Part shown: positions 1 to 8,202 of the stretch, one piece after another | How the letters are laid out: the number at the start of each line of letters is the position of its first letter | Numbering within the stretch: the first letter of the stretch is position 1 | From: a bacterium | Lineage (GTDB): Bacteria > UBP6 > UBA1177 > JAGLDR01 | Assembly (NCBI GenBank): GCA_023145475.1 | Contig: JAGLDR010000118.1 | Location: 1 to 36,349, forward strand | Direction of reading: 5' to 3' | DNA: 36,349 bases | Program-made: the position numbers and the translations under genes | The notes under the pieces: model-generated | Told to the model about the DNA's origin: nothing | Databases searched by the model: none | The model's input: the letters and a program-made list of their open reading frames with translations, nothing else

Positions 1-11
1 TTCTTCATCAT
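1..11 (-). CDS. Extreme 5' end of the next gene (partial)
   Basis: Reading the minus strand, a perfect AGGAGG ribosome binding site at 22-17 is followed by two consecutive ATG codons at 11-9 and 8-6, then AAG. The second ATG, 8 bases from the site, has the better spacing. Only the first few codons (Met-Met-Lys or Met-Lys) lie in the window, so the product cannot be named. It follows the LolB-like gene by about 20 bases on the same strand and is probably co-transcribed with it and ftsH. Confidence 0.55.
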
Positions 12-32
12 AACGACCTCCTGCCGCGCTCT

Positions 33-722
33 TTAAATATCGTCTAATTCGTCTTTAGTATCGCCTGGCTGAAAAAGTGTGGCATCAATCTTTTTTAGCT
101 CGTTAAAAGTTTTCTCGTTGAAGAGAAGTGTCTTTTTGGAGTGATTTGAAAGATACCACTTCCCTTTTTTCAAAACAGCGGAGAGGTCGCCAACCGCAAA
201 TTCAAGAAGAGTTTTTCCCGTTTTATCATAGAGAAAATATATACCATCTGCCGTACAGACTTTTCTTTGACCGCTCTCACTACAAAGACCTTCAAACTTC
301 TCTTTTGAACCTGCAAGGATATTAAAAAGAAGAGGAGGAAATGGTGAGCCAAACAGATTCTTTGTTATGACATCCCAGGGCTCATAAAGCCACTTTCCCT
401 CTGCAAAAACAGCTGTTTCTTTGCCGTTTACAATCAGTGTTGCAACGGCAACATTAAATGGGCCAGTAATGTCCATCCGCCAGCTATTGCCGTTATGAAA
501 CAACTCAAAATGGCCATTTACTTTCCCTTTATAACGGGCATTATCAATCCAGAGTGTTATATCTCCAGAGGAGTGATAGGACGGAGCTTTAGAGCCAACT
601 TCAAAACTCTCTTTATGCCAGCCATCGGTAGATGAAACGGTAAGATTTCCAACAGGAAAGGATGAACACGACAGAAAAAGAAGCATCAATAACGATGCAG
701 TAACAACTCTTATTCTATACAT
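33..722 (-). CDS. LolB-like outer-membrane lipoprotein (putative)
   Basis: A 229-residue lipoprotein candidate. Translation from the ATG at 722 gives a short basic N-terminus, a hydrophobic core and the lipobox FLSC with Cys19 as the likely lipid-modified residue; longer in-frame starts lie deep inside ftsH and would bury this signal. The mature part runs as alternating beta strands with a GHFELFHNGNSWRMDITGPF stretch, which resembles the LolB/LolA fold (strand, x-W-x-x-D-I-x-G-P-F). LolB receives lipoproteins from LolA and inserts them in the outer membrane. The start overlaps the ftsH stop by 8 bases, so it is probably translationally coupled to ftsH. A LolA-type gene is also in the window (23008-23676), which supports the idea, but the LolB assignment rests on fold-like pattern only. 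A generic DUF4292-like lipoprotein is the main alternative. Confidence 0.6.
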   Translation of the reverse strand: MYRIRVVTASLLMLLFLSCSSFPVGNLTVSSTDGWHKESFEVGSKAPSYHSSGDITLWIDNARYKGKVNGHFELFHNGNSWRMDITGPFNVAVATLIVNGKETAVFAEGKWLYEPWDVITKNLFGSPFPPLLFNILAGSKEKFEGLCSESGQRKVCTADGIYFLYDKTGKTLLEFAVGDLSAVLKKGKWYLSNHSKKTLLFNEKTFNELKKIDATLFQPGDTKDELDDI

Positions 723-2634
723 TTTCTGAGGCAGGTTCAGGAGAAACAGGAGCATCATCTTGAATATCGTCTTCTTTTTTCTTTTTTTGCTCTTCTGCCA
801 TCTTTTTTGCATATTTAGCAGGATCAAGAACTTCAAGAATTTGATCTCTATCAAGTGTCTCATGCTCCATCAAAGCATCAACAAGTGATGCAATTAAATC
901 AGCTTTCTCGGACAACAACGCTTTAACACGGTCATATGATCCAGCCACAATAGTGTGTATCTCTTCATCAATTTGCTTTGCAATATATTCACTGGTATGC
1001 ATTCTCTGACCGAGCTCTCTGCCTAGAAAAACTTGCTCAGAATTTTCACCAAAGTGTAGTGGGCCAAGTTTGTCACTCATTCCATATTTGGTTACCATAT
1101 TTTTTGCGATGGAGGTAGCTCGTTCAATATCGTTGCTTGCGCCAGTTGTTATGCGTTTCATAAAGAGCTCTTCCGCAGCTCGTCCACCCATCAGAACATC
1201 TATTCCTGCAAGCAACTCATCTCTGTGTGCTGAAAGACGATCTTTCTCAGGGAGAGATTGAGTAACACCGAGAGCACGACCACGAGGAACAATACTGACC
1301 TTGTGAACAGGATCGGCAAGCGGGGTGAAGAATCCAGTAACCGTATGCCCTGCTTCATGCCATGCTGTATCCCGTTTTTCATCTTCGGTTAAAACCATTG
1401 AATAACGAGGTTTTCCCATAAGCACTTTATCTTTTGCTGATTCAAGCTCAACATCTGTTACCAACTCTACTCTTTTTGACGCTGCAATAAGAGCAGCCTC
1501 ATTAAGAAGATTAGCCAAATCAGCTCCTGAAAACCCAGGAGTTCCCTGTGCTATCGCCTTGAAATCTATATGGTCAGCTATTCTAATTTTTTTGGCATGT
1601 ACCTTTAAAATCTCTTCTCGTCCTCTAATATCGGGCATTGGAACCGTCACCTGACGATCAAAACGGCCAGGACGCAAAAGTGCAGGATCAAGAACATCAG
1701 GACGGTTTGTAGCAGCCATAATAATGACACCAGAATCGCCAGCAAATCCATCCATCTCGACAAGCAACTGATTCAATGTTTGCTCTCGCTCATCATTTCC
1801 GCCACCAACACCAGCACCTCTTTGGCGACCTACTGCATCAATCTCATCGACAAAGACGATACATGGTGCATTCTCTCGTGCTGACTTAAAAAGATCGCGG
1901 ACACGGCTTGCACCGACACCGACGAACATCTCTACAAAATCTGAACCACTAATTGAGAAAAATGGAGCATCGGCTTCACCAGCAACCGCTTTTGCAAGCA
2001 GTGTTTTTCCTGTTCCTGGAGCGCCAACAAGCAAAACGCCACGAGGAATTTTTGCCCCCATTTTTGTATAAACTTTTGGCTGTTTTAAGAAATCAACAAC
2101 CTCTTCTAGCTCCTCTTTTGCCTCTTCAATTCCAGCAACATCTTTGAAAGTGATAGGATTTCCATCTTTTCCAACCATTTGATGGCGAGATTTTCCAAAA
2201 GAAAACGCTTTATTTCCGCCACCCTGCATCTGTCTCATAAAAAAGATGAAAAGACCAATCATAATAATCATAGGCAGCCACGATACAAGTATCGATTTCA
2301 GTAGCGAATCGTCTTCAGGTTTGATATATGTTGCAGGCACATTGTTGCTGCTCAAAAACTCCATCATTCTTTCGCCTGAGGGGCCGATGGCTATAAACTT
2401 TATATCTTTTTCGCCCTCATCTTCTGCTTTCATCTCACCTTTATATTCGATTCCATCAATCACAACTTCTGTAATTTCACCAGCTTTTGCCTTATGACGA
2501 AACTCTGTCATAGAAATCTCAGTAGGCTTCTCTTTACTGGTTAGTTGTGTCAAATTGACAACGACAAATACAACGGCAATTAATACCGCCCAGATGAGCA
2601 AACTTTTATGTAGCCCTTTGCTTTTCAAATTCAT
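715..2634 (-). CDS. ftsH: ATP-dependent zinc metalloprotease FtsH
   Basis: Membrane-anchored AAA+ protease that unfolds and degrades membrane and short-lived cytoplasmic proteins as a hexamer. At 639 residues it has the usual full length. Visible in order: transmembrane segment about 11-28, periplasmic domain, second transmembrane segment about 113-133, Walker A GAPGTGKT (204-211), Walker B IVFVDEID (259-266), second region of homology with RPGRFDR (321-327), zinc motif HEAGH (426-430) with the third ligand probably Asp502 in [10 protein letters not shown], and a charged Lys/Glu-rich tail. The ATG at 2634 has GAGGAG upstream. It has its own promoter in the 62-base gap after ahcY and overlaps the following lipoprotein gene by 8 bases. 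All catalytic residues are intact. Confidence 0.98.
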   Translation of the reverse strand: MNLKSKGLHKSLLIWAVLIAVVFVVVNLTQLTSKEKPTEISMTEFRHKAKAGEITEVVIDGIEYKGEMKAEDEGEKDIKFIAIGPSGERMMEFLSSNNVPATYIKPEDDSLLKSILVSWLPMIIMIGLFIFFMRQMQGGGNKAFSFGKSRHQMVGKDGNPITFKDVAGIEEAKEELEEVVDFLKQPKVYTKMGAKIPRGVLLVGAPGTGKTLLAKAVAGEADAPFFSISGSDFVEMFVGVGASRVRDLFKSARENAPCIVFVDEIDAVGRQRGAGVGGGNDEREQTLNQLLVEMDGFAGDSGVIIMAATNRPDVLDPALLRPGRFDRQVTVPMPDIRGREEILKVHAKKIRIADHIDFKAIAQGTPGFSGADLANLLNEAALIAASKRVELVTDVELESAKDKVLMGKPRYSMVLTEDEKRDTAWHEAGHTVTGFFTPLADPVHKVSIVPRGRALGVTQSLPEKDRLSAHRDELLAGIDVLMGGRAAEELFMKRITTGASNDIERATSIAKNMVTKYGMSDKLGPLHFGENSEQVFLGRELGQRMHTSEYIAKQIDEEIHTIVAGSYDRVKALLSEKADLIASLVDALMEHETLDRDQILEVLDPAKYAKKMAEEQKKKKEDDIQDDAPVSPEPASENV

Positions 2635-2660
2635 CTTTTTCTCCTCAAAAAAACCGCGCT

Positions 2661-2688
2661 ATTATAACAAAGGATGCAAAATACGCAA
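2661..2688 (-). promoter_or_regulatory. Putative sigma-70-type promoter of ftsH
   Basis: On the minus strand TTGCGT (2688-2683) is followed after 16 bases by a perfect TATAAT (2666-2661). It lies in the 62-base gap between ahcY and ftsH, about 27 bases upstream of the ftsH ATG, with the GAGGAG ribosome binding site in between. The -35 box matches only 3 of 6 positions. Confidence 0.5.
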
Positions 2689-2696
2689 ATATGAAA

Positions 2697-4091
2697 TTAA
2701 TAACGATACAACTCTGGTTTATATGGTCCAGCAACCTTTACACCAATATAATCAGCCTGCTCTTTAGAAAGTGTTGTTAATTTAACGCCCAATTTCTCTA
2801 AATGAAGGCGTGCAACCTCTTCATCAAGCTCTTTCGGCAGCGTTGTTACGCCTATTTCAAAATCCTGTTCCCAGAGTGCCAACTGTGCAAGCACTTGATT
2901 AGTAAAAGAGTTACTCATAACAAAGCTTGGGTGTCCTGTTGCATTTCCAAGATTTACAAGACGGCCTTCACTGAGCAAAATAATGCTGTGACCATCGGGA
3001 AACTTAATCTTATCAACTTGTGGTTTAATATTTATCTTCTGAACACCTGGCAGTGCATAAAGTTTGTCTACCTGAATTTCATTGTCAAAATGTCCAATAT
3101 TACAGACAATTGCACTCTCTTTCATCTGCTCCATATGGTCGGCACGAATAACATCTTTGTTGCCGGTTGCAGTTACAAAAATATCAGCGTCACTAATTGA
3201 CTCTTCAACTGTTGTTACCTCAAAGCCTTCCATCGCTGCCTGCATCGCGCAAATCGGATCAATCTCTGTCACCAGAACGCGAGCTCCGAAACCTTTCATC
3301 GATTGGGCGCAGCCCTTGCCAACATCACCATATCCACAGACAACAACAACCTTGCCTGCGACCATAATATCTGTTCCTCGTTTGATGCCATCTGCTAACG
3401 ATTCACGGCAACCATAGAGGTTATCAAATTTTGATTTTGTTACGGAATCATTGACATTTATTGCAGGAAAGAGGAGTTCATTCTCTTTATGCATTTGATA
3501 GAGTCTATGAACACCTGTTGTCGTCTCCTCACTGACACCCTTCATTGATTTGACCACTTTGTGCCAATAGGTGTTATCCTCTTGCAACATCTTTTTCAAA
3601 ATGGCATTCAATATACGAGACTCTTCTGAATCGTTGTTTTGCTCTAATATCGAGGCATCATTTTCAGCGGCAAAGCCACGATGAATCATAAGTGTTGCGT
3701 CACCACCATCATCAACAATAAGATGAGGCAAATTGCCATCAGGCCACTTTAAAGCGTCTAAAGTTGACTCCCAATACTCGGTCAATGTTTCACCCTTCCA
3801 TGCAAAAACAGGAGTTCCAGACTCTGCAATTGCTGCTGCTGCGTGATCTTGTGTTGAATAGATATTGCAACTCGCCCAGCGAAGTTTGGCACCTAAAGCT
3901 GCCAAAGTTTCAATCAAAACTGCTGTCTGCACTGTCATATGCAAACTACCCGTAATATTTGCCCCTTTCAACGGTTGTGAAGCACCATATTTTGCCTTAA
4001 GAGCCATAAGCCCAGGCATCTCAATTTCTGCAAGTGTAATCTCGGCCCGACCAAAGTCAGCGAGTGAAATATCTTTGATTTTGTAATCCAT
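2697..4091 (-). CDS. ahcY: Adenosylhomocysteinase (S-adenosyl-L-homocysteine hydrolase)
   Basis: Cytoplasmic NAD-dependent enzyme that splits S-adenosylhomocysteine to adenosine and homocysteine, clearing the inhibitory product of methyltransferases. The 464-residue protein has the Rossmann NAD motif GYGDVGKG (253-260), the substrate-side VDDGGD (126-131) and SEETTTG (187-193) motifs, NIGHFDNEI (331-339), and the diagnostic C-terminus KPELYRY that closes the NAD site of the neighbouring subunit. The segment at about 148-187 is the insert typical of the longer bacterial form. The ATG at 4091 has GGAG upstream. The gene has its own promoter carrying an inverted repeat and is followed by a separate ftsH promoter, so it may be monocistronic. 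No methionine-cycle partner is adjacent. Confidence 0.97.
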   Translation of the reverse strand: MDYKIKDISLADFGRAEITLAEIEMPGLMALKAKYGASQPLKGANITGSLHMTVQTAVLIETLAALGAKLRWASCNIYSTQDHAAAAIAESGTPVFAWKGETLTEYWESTLDALKWPDGNLPHLIVDDGGDATLMIHRGFAAENDASILEQNNDSEESRILNAILKKMLQEDNTYWHKVVKSMKGVSEETTTGVHRLYQMHKENELLFPAINVNDSVTKSKFDNLYGCRESLADGIKRGTDIMVAGKVVVVCGYGDVGKGCAQSMKGFGARVLVTEIDPICAMQAAMEGFEVTTVEESISDADIFVTATGNKDVIRADHMEQMKESAIVCNIGHFDNEIQVDKLYALPGVQKINIKPQVDKIKFPDGHSIILLSEGRLVNLGNATGHPSFVMSNSFTNQVLAQLALWEQDFEIGVTTLPKELDEEVARLHLEKLGVKLTTLSKEQADYIGVKVAGPYKPELYRY

Positions 4092-4129
4092 CTACATCTC
4101 CATATAGTAAAAAACAGATACAGCTTGAG

Positions 4130-4157
4130 AATATAGCAGTTTTTGCCTAAACTGCAA
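4130..4157 (-). promoter_or_regulatory. Putative promoter of ahcY
   Basis: On the minus strand TTGCAG (4157-4152) and TATATT (4135-4130) are separated by 16 bases. The predicted start leaves a leader of only about 30 bases before the ahcY ATG, too short for a known SAH or SAM riboswitch. The spacer between the boxes carries a perfect inverted repeat. Confidence 0.45.
4136..4155. repeat. Perfect 7-bp inverted repeat inside the ahcY promoter
   Basis: GCAGTTT at 4136-4142 and AAACTGC at 4149-4155 are exact reverse complements around a 6-base centre. The element covers most of the -35 box and the whole spacer of the ahcY promoter. It is also just downstream of the aldolase stop, so it could be a weak terminator hairpin, but no T-run follows on the minus strand. 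An operator for a dimeric regulator fits the position better. Confidence 0.5.
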
Positions 4158-4161
4158 CTTA

Positions 4162-5097
4162 TTACTTATTCAAATAGAAGTTGCTAAAGAAGTTTCTTGC
4201 ACTATCTTCCGCCTCTTTCATCAACAAAAGGGCATCAGAAAAGTCAGAATTTGAAGCAGAAAAAACTCCGTGTCCTTGCACAATGACGACACCACACTCT
4301 TTAATTGCTGATGGAACCGTCTCCCACAAGCCGCCAACTCCTGATCCTGGCGCACCTGAAACAACGGGAATATCACCAAAAGCATCAGGATTGACAAGAG
4401 AGAGTGCAACGGCACTTCGCGGATGTCCGTGCGTGATAAATTGAAACTCTTTTGCTATCCTTTTGTGTGCTTCATATTCACTTGAGGGCGTTCCACCTTT
4501 ACACTCGCCATCCAGAGAACAGTGAACCATATTTCCTTCAAGGCTATCGAGCAAAGTCCCCGATGCTGAGATCTCTAAAACACCGTTCGGGTGAAATCTG
4601 CTGACATTTCCAAAAACAGAATCAACCATTCCTGAGGCTACCATCACTTTTCCTGCCTCAACTGGAGAAAAAACATCATCCATTTTTGGAAGAGCAACTG
4701 GCTCAAACAGGCGATTCAACAGAATATGTTTGAAATGCTTGTCGCTAACCATTCGAATAGTGGCGTCAACCTGCAAAGAGAAGGCAAGCGAGCTTATTTT
4801 CAAAAAAATTTCTGTTGCGTGTTCTCCTCTCGCATAAAACTCACCCGACGGCAAAACACCAGCGGACAAACCCTCTTTGAAAAGATGAATATCACCTAGA
4901 AACAGACCAGCTTCGCTATCTTTCGGCGTCACCATTGACAAACCTGACAATTCATATGATTTCAGAATAATATCAAGTGGATACATTGGAGTTGCCGTCA
5001 TCAAAAAGCCATCATTTTGAGGCACGATTGTTATAGATTCTTTATAAAAAAGCCTATGCGTTTCACACAGTTGCGGAATGGAATCAAAGGAGATCAT
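4162..5097 (-). CDS. Class II aldolase/adducin family protein with a degenerate N-terminal aldolase-like half
   Basis: 311 residues. The C-terminal half (about 145-311) is a class II aldolase/adducin domain like fuculose-1-phosphate aldolase: GNVSRF, ISASGTLLDSLEGN, PSSEYEAH with the candidate catalytic Glu207, zinc ligands His223 and His225 in THGHP, and His276 in GHGVFS. These enzymes cleave or epimerise phosphosugars with zinc and a reverse aldol step; the substrate cannot be told. The first 140 residues look like a decayed second copy: a GFLMTATPMYPLDIIL stretch and PSGEF (83-87) echo the aldolase pattern, but the HxH position reads RMVSDKHFK and lacks both ligands. The ATG at 5097 overlaps the upstream DUF1016 fragment by 14 bases, with an AGAGG about 10 bases before it. 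A single-domain family member with a long N-terminus is the alternative. Confidence 0.8.
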   Translation of the reverse strand: MISFDSIPQLCETHRLFYKESITIVPQNDGFLMTATPMYPLDIILKSYELSGLSMVTPKDSEAGLFLGDIHLFKEGLSAGVLPSGEFYARGEHATEIFLKISSLAFSLQVDATIRMVSDKHFKHILLNRLFEPVALPKMDDVFSPVEAGKVMVASGMVDSVFGNVSRFHPNGVLEISASGTLLDSLEGNMVHCSLDGECKGGTPSSEYEAHKRIAKEFQFITHGHPRSAVALSLVNPDAFGDIPVVSGAPGSGVGGLWETVPSAIKECGVVIVQGHGVFSASNSDFSDALLLMKEAEDSARNFFSNFYLNK

Positions 5098-5464
5098 TCA
5101 AAAGTATCCTCTGCGCTTTTATCTTTATAGTTTTTCTTAATTGTCGTGCCAGTGGAACGACTGTTTCAAAATCAGGAAATTCCTCAGAAAATTGCATCAT
5201 TCTTCTAAGATTCTTTTCGTTGAAACTATTTCCATATCTTTCAACCAATTGTGTCGCCAGTGGTGTCACAATCTGCTTTCCGTATTCTGCTCGCTTGTTA
5301 TGAAGGATATTGTCATTTATCTTCTTGCCAACTTGCCAGTAGGTTAAGGTTAGAATGCTGTTTACTTGTGCAACTACTTGGTTTTTACTTTGCTCAATTA
5401 AAACAGCGAGTTCTGTGAAAAGTTGTTGCTCGTTCGTGTTCGATTTTACAATTTCTTTTGCCAT
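5084..5464 (-). CDS. DUF1016 (YhcG-type) N-terminal domain protein, C-terminally truncated
   Basis: 126 residues that match the N-terminal, non-catalytic domain of YhcG/DUF1016 proteins: a helical segment with YWQVGKKI, then AEYGKQIVTPLATQLVERYG, NLRRMMQF and the FPDFETVVPLARQL stretch. In full-length members (roughly 330-380 residues) the last stretch leads into SWSH and then a PD-(D/E)XK nuclease domain. Here the reading goes straight from ARQL to RKTIKIKAQRI and stops at NDLL, so the nuclease is missing. RKTIK may be the later LRKKI segment joined by an internal deletion. The start at 5464 has AAGGTG upstream and a promoter-like element, so it may still be expressed. It is probably a remnant rather than a working nuclease. 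Its 3' end overlaps the aldolase start. Confidence 0.75.
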   Translation of the reverse strand: MAKEIVKSNTNEQQLFTELAVLIEQSKNQVVAQVNSILTLTYWQVGKKINDNILHNKRAEYGKQIVTPLATQLVERYGNSFNEKNLRRMMQFSEEFPDFETVVPLARQLRKTIKIKAQRILLNDLL

Positions 5465-5492
5465 AATATCACCTTTTTATACTTTTCTTCAA

Positions 5493-5539
5493 GTCACGCA
5501 ACTTTATCACTGCTACATTCGCATGTCAAGTTGTCACGC
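5493..5539. repeat. Nested direct and inverted repeats upstream of the DUF1016 fragment
   Basis: GTCACGC occurs at 5493-5499 and again at 5533-5539. Each copy abuts one arm of a short inverted pair, AACTT at 5500-5504 and AAGTT at 5528-5532. The arrangement frames the promoter-like element of the DUF1016 gene and reaches into the stop codon of the ORF6N gene. It may be a regulator site or a scar. Confidence 0.35.
5501..5529 (-). promoter_or_regulatory. Putative promoter of the DUF1016/aldolase pair
   Basis: A consensus TTGACA (5529-5524) is followed after 17 bases by TAAAGT (5506-5501) on the minus strand, about 37 bases upstream of the DUF1016 ATG at 5464. The -10 box matches 4 of 6 positions. 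Confidence 0.4.
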
Positions 5540-6415
5540 TTTCTCTTCGCCTTTTAGTTTTTCCAGAATATCCTTAGCATCCATCTCTAATTTAGAGAAT
5601 GCAAACCACTTCTTACCTGCATCCTTAAGGCTTGCTCCAAAATGATAAACAACTTTGTTGTCAATAATCATAAATCTATCGTGTGCCGTAATCAGTTTTT
5701 TTAGCTCAATTTTAGGATATTGGATATTATGCTTCTGTAAATCTTGTTTTATGATTTTATCTATTGTTTTGGTATAGATAACAGCTTTCACATTTTTATT
5801 TCGCTTAGCCAATTGCTTGAAAACAGTATCATCAATATAGTTGTCAATTACAATTATTGATTTTTTTGCTGTACGAATAATATCTGCAATTAGCGTGTAG
5901 GCATCAAAAATCTGTCCATCATAAAAAATGTTCTGCTTTGGTTTTATCTCGTTTGCTTCCAAAGCATTAAAAATTTGTTCAAATTTATTATCTGTAATTA
6001 TTTGCCTTTTTTCTATAGTTTCAAGTCTCTGAAAAACACCTGCATTTATTGTAATGAATTTTTTCATATCCACAAATGCCTGCATAATTTGTATACTGAC
6101 CTGAATAGCAGTATCGCTTCGCAAAACAGCCGAAAGCATCGCTACGCCTTGCTCAGTAAATACATATGAGTTTATCGATGAATGTTTTAATTTTTTGAAC
6201 CGGTCGCAATTTGCGACCAGTTCATTTTTTTCTATGTCATTCAATTGAAATCTAAATAATATAGGGAAGCGTTTAATATTTCTTTTTACTTGTTCATTAA
6301 GTCTCTTTACTTCAATATTGTATAACTCTGCCAAATCTCTATCAATCATAACTTGTTGGTTCCGAATTGTGAAAATCCGACTTTGTATATTGTCTGCTTT
6401 ACTTATTTCATGCAT
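5534..6415 (-). CDS. ORF6N domain protein with phospholipase D-like C-terminal domain
   Basis: 293 residues from the ATG at 6415, chosen because AGAGG lies 5-8 bases upstream and the longer reading adds a hydrophobic stretch that does not belong to this family. Residues about 10-95 form an ORF6N domain (FTIRNQQVMIDRDLAELYNI, then RFPILFRFQLN), a DNA-binding-type domain frequent in phage and accessory genes. FTEQGVAML and a helical linker follow. The C-terminal third (about 165-290) resembles the phospholipase D-like fold found in many such proteins: DAYTLIADIIRTAKKSIIVIDNYID, then TAHDRFMIIDNK, with a single HD-x6-DNK-like half site and GASLKDAGKKWFAFSKL. Similar proteins are scattered on mobile regions, and some resemble toxins or nucleases, but the function is unproven. 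It has its own promoter and sits next to the truncated DUF1016 gene. Confidence 0.8.
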   Translation of the reverse strand: MHEISKADNIQSRIFTIRNQQVMIDRDLAELYNIEVKRLNEQVKRNIKRFPILFRFQLNDIEKNELVANCDRFKKLKHSSINSYVFTEQGVAMLSAVLRSDTAIQVSIQIMQAFVDMKKFITINAGVFQRLETIEKRQIITDNKFEQIFNALEANEIKPKQNIFYDGQIFDAYTLIADIIRTAKKSIIVIDNYIDDTVFKQLAKRNKNVKAVIYTKTIDKIIKQDLQKHNIQYPKIELKKLITAHDRFMIIDNKVVYHFGASLKDAGKKWFAFSKLEMDAKDILEKLKGEEKA

Positions 6416-6468
6416 ATCCACCTCTCTCAAACACCATCTTGCCCTATCAAATAGAACAAGAAAAAAGA

Positions 6469-6497
6469 AGTCTAACAAGCTGATATTTCTATGTCAA
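6469..6497 (-). promoter_or_regulatory. Putative promoter of the ORF6N gene
   Basis: Consensus TTGACA (6497-6492) and TAGACT (6474-6469) lie 17 bases apart on the minus strand, within the 125-base gap after the PH-like gene and about 54 bases upstream of the ORF6N ATG. It separates this accessory gene from the decarboxylase operon. Confidence 0.5.
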
Positions 6498-6540
6498 CCT
6501 AAAACAAGTGTTGTGACAAAAAAATGATATTTTCAACTAA

Positions 6541-6984
6541 TTATTTTTGCGTTGGAAGTGAAAGATTAAGCGTATCACGCCACTCAACAATGTGGCTTGT
6601 CGCCCACGCAACACCGTCTGTTTTGCTGTCAATCTCATAGATAATATGCAACTGCGGATAGATAAGCCAGCGACCTGCGTGCATTCTTACGGTATCAACT
6701 TTTTTGATGGCAGAGAGTGGAATAACCACCTCTTTTGCTGGTAACCACATAAGAAAAACAAGCTCAGTTTCGTAGAGTGCTAAAATACCCTTCCCTCGAA
6801 TTTGTTTGCCTCGTTTTGATGAAAAACCGGAAAAGTTGGCACTTTTATCAAGCAAAACCGCCTCTTCAGGATGTAATTCATCAAGTCGCGAAAAGCGCTT
6901 TGCTTTTATGTGGCGAAAGGAAAAAACAAGGAGAACAACAAGAAATAGTGATGATAAAACAAGAATATGAATCCAGATATCCAT
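6541..6984 (-). CDS. Membrane-anchored PH/GRAM-like domain protein
   Basis: 147 residues with one N-terminal transmembrane helix (about 5-24) followed by basic residues, so the rest is probably cytoplasmic. The soluble part has the strand pattern of bacterial PH-like domains: GKGILALYETELVFLMWL, then VVIPLSAIKKVDTVRM and a C-terminal helix with WRDTLNL. Such domains often sense or bind membranes or partner proteins; no catalytic residues are evident. The ATG at 6984 is separated by one base from the stop of the sodium-pump beta-subunit gene (TAAGATG) and lacks its own ribosome binding site, so it is likely translationally coupled. It appears to be the last gene of the decarboxylase operon. 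Its role there is unknown. Confidence 0.7.
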   Translation of the reverse strand: MDIWIHILVLSSLFLVVLLVFSFRHIKAKRFSRLDELHPEEAVLLDKSANFSGFSSKRGKQIRGKGILALYETELVFLMWLPAKEVVIPLSAIKKVDTVRMHAGRWLIYPQLHIIYEIDSKTDGVAWATSHIVEWRDTLNLSLPTQK

Positions 6985-6985
6985 C

Positions 6986-8194
6986 TTAGAAAGGAATTAA
7001 TCCAAGGAGAATACCAGCAGCGATTGCAGAGCCGATAACACCAGCAACATTTGGCGCCATAGCGTGCATCAGAAGGTGATTCTCAGGATCTTCATGTCGG
7101 CCAACATGCTGCGCAACACGGGCTGAATCAGGAACCGCTGAAACACCGGCACAACCAATAATTGGATTGATTTTATTGCCATCTTTAAGGAAAAGATTCA
7201 TAAATTTAGCAAAGAGAACACCGCCAGTTGTTGCAATAACAAAAGAGAGTGCGCCTAAGATGAAAATAACAACAGATTTCGGGTTAAGAAAGTGAGCTGC
7301 TGCGGTACTCGCACCAACGGTCAATCCTATCAAAATTGTTGTAATATCAATCAGAGCATTAGATGCTGTCTTTGCAAGACGATCTGTCACACCTGACTCT
7401 TTCATTATATTCCCAGCCATCAGCATACCAATAAGTGGCAGGCCTCCAGGGGCAATCATTGTACAGAGCAAAAATGCAACCACAGGAAAAAACACCTTCT
7501 CTCTTTTCGAGACTTTCCGTGGTGGTTTCATACGAATAAGTCGCTCTTTTTTTGAGGTCAGAGCATAAATTATCGGTTGCTGAATTACGGGAACAAGCGC
7601 CATATATGAATACGCTGCAATGGCAATCGCACCGATAAGATGCGGAGCCATCAGACCCGAAATAAAGATTGAGGTTGGACCATCTGCACCTCCAATGATA
7701 CCGATACTCGCTGCCTCCTGTAAATTGAAAGCAACGCTCTCCCATCCCATCGAGACAAACCACGCATTCAGACCTGTTGCATCAAAAACGCCACCCATTG
7801 CGAGGGATATCAAAAATGCAGCAAAGATACCGATTTGAGCAGCACCACCAAGCAAAATAAGCTTAGGATTACTAATCATATAGGAGAAATCAGTCATCGC
7901 ACCAATACCAAAAAAGATAAGTGGTGGATAAATTCCCTTCAAAACACCGTAATAGAGATAGTTCATAACAGAACCATCGTCATAAACACCAATTTTGATG
8001 CCAGCCGCGGAAGGAATATTCCCCAGTAAAATACCAAAGCCAATCGGCAAAAGAAGGAGTGGCTCCCACCCTTTTGCAATTGCCAAATAGATAAAGGTAA
8101 TTCCAATCAGTAACATCAAAATGTTACCGAATGAAAGATGATGAAATCCTGTTGTCTGCCAAAACTGAAGGAATCCGTCTAATATAAGTTGCAT
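6986..8194 (-). CDS. mmdB: Na+-translocating methylmalonyl-CoA decarboxylase, beta subunit
   Basis: Integral membrane subunit that decarboxylates carboxybiotin and couples this to sodium export (OadB/MmdB/GcdB family). The 402 residues form about nine hydrophobic segments. Diagnostic motifs are GGADGPTSIF (168-177), where Asp171 corresponds to the sodium/proton-binding aspartate of OadB, and NPIIGCAGVSAVPDSARVAQ (about 343-362), the second ion-binding region. The ATG at 8194 lies 8 bases after the biotin-carrier stop with GGGGGAG upstream. Together with alpha, delta and biotin-carrier genes it forms a complete decarboxylase. The epimerase and MeaB genes upstream favour methylmalonyl-CoA over oxaloacetate or glutaconyl-CoA as substrate. 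Confidence 0.95.
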   Translation of the reverse strand: MQLILDGFLQFWQTTGFHHLSFGNILMLLIGITFIYLAIAKGWEPLLLLPIGFGILLGNIPSAAGIKIGVYDDGSVMNYLYYGVLKGIYPPLIFFGIGAMTDFSYMISNPKLILLGGAAQIGIFAAFLISLAMGGVFDATGLNAWFVSMGWESVAFNLQEAASIGIIGGADGPTSIFISGLMAPHLIGAIAIAAYSYMALVPVIQQPIIYALTSKKERLIRMKPPRKVSKREKVFFPVVAFLLCTMIAPGGLPLIGMLMAGNIMKESGVTDRLAKTASNALIDITTILIGLTVGASTAAAHFLNPKSVVIFILGALSFVIATTGGVLFAKFMNLFLKDGNKINPIIGCAGVSAVPDSARVAQHVGRHEDPENHLLMHAMAPNVAGVIGSAIAAGILLGLIPF

Positions 8195-8202
8195 AACTCC
8201 CC

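Noticed and set aside
4092-4129. SAH or SAM riboswitch in front of ahcY
   Set aside because: The leader after the predicted promoter is only about 30 bases and shows no conserved fold.
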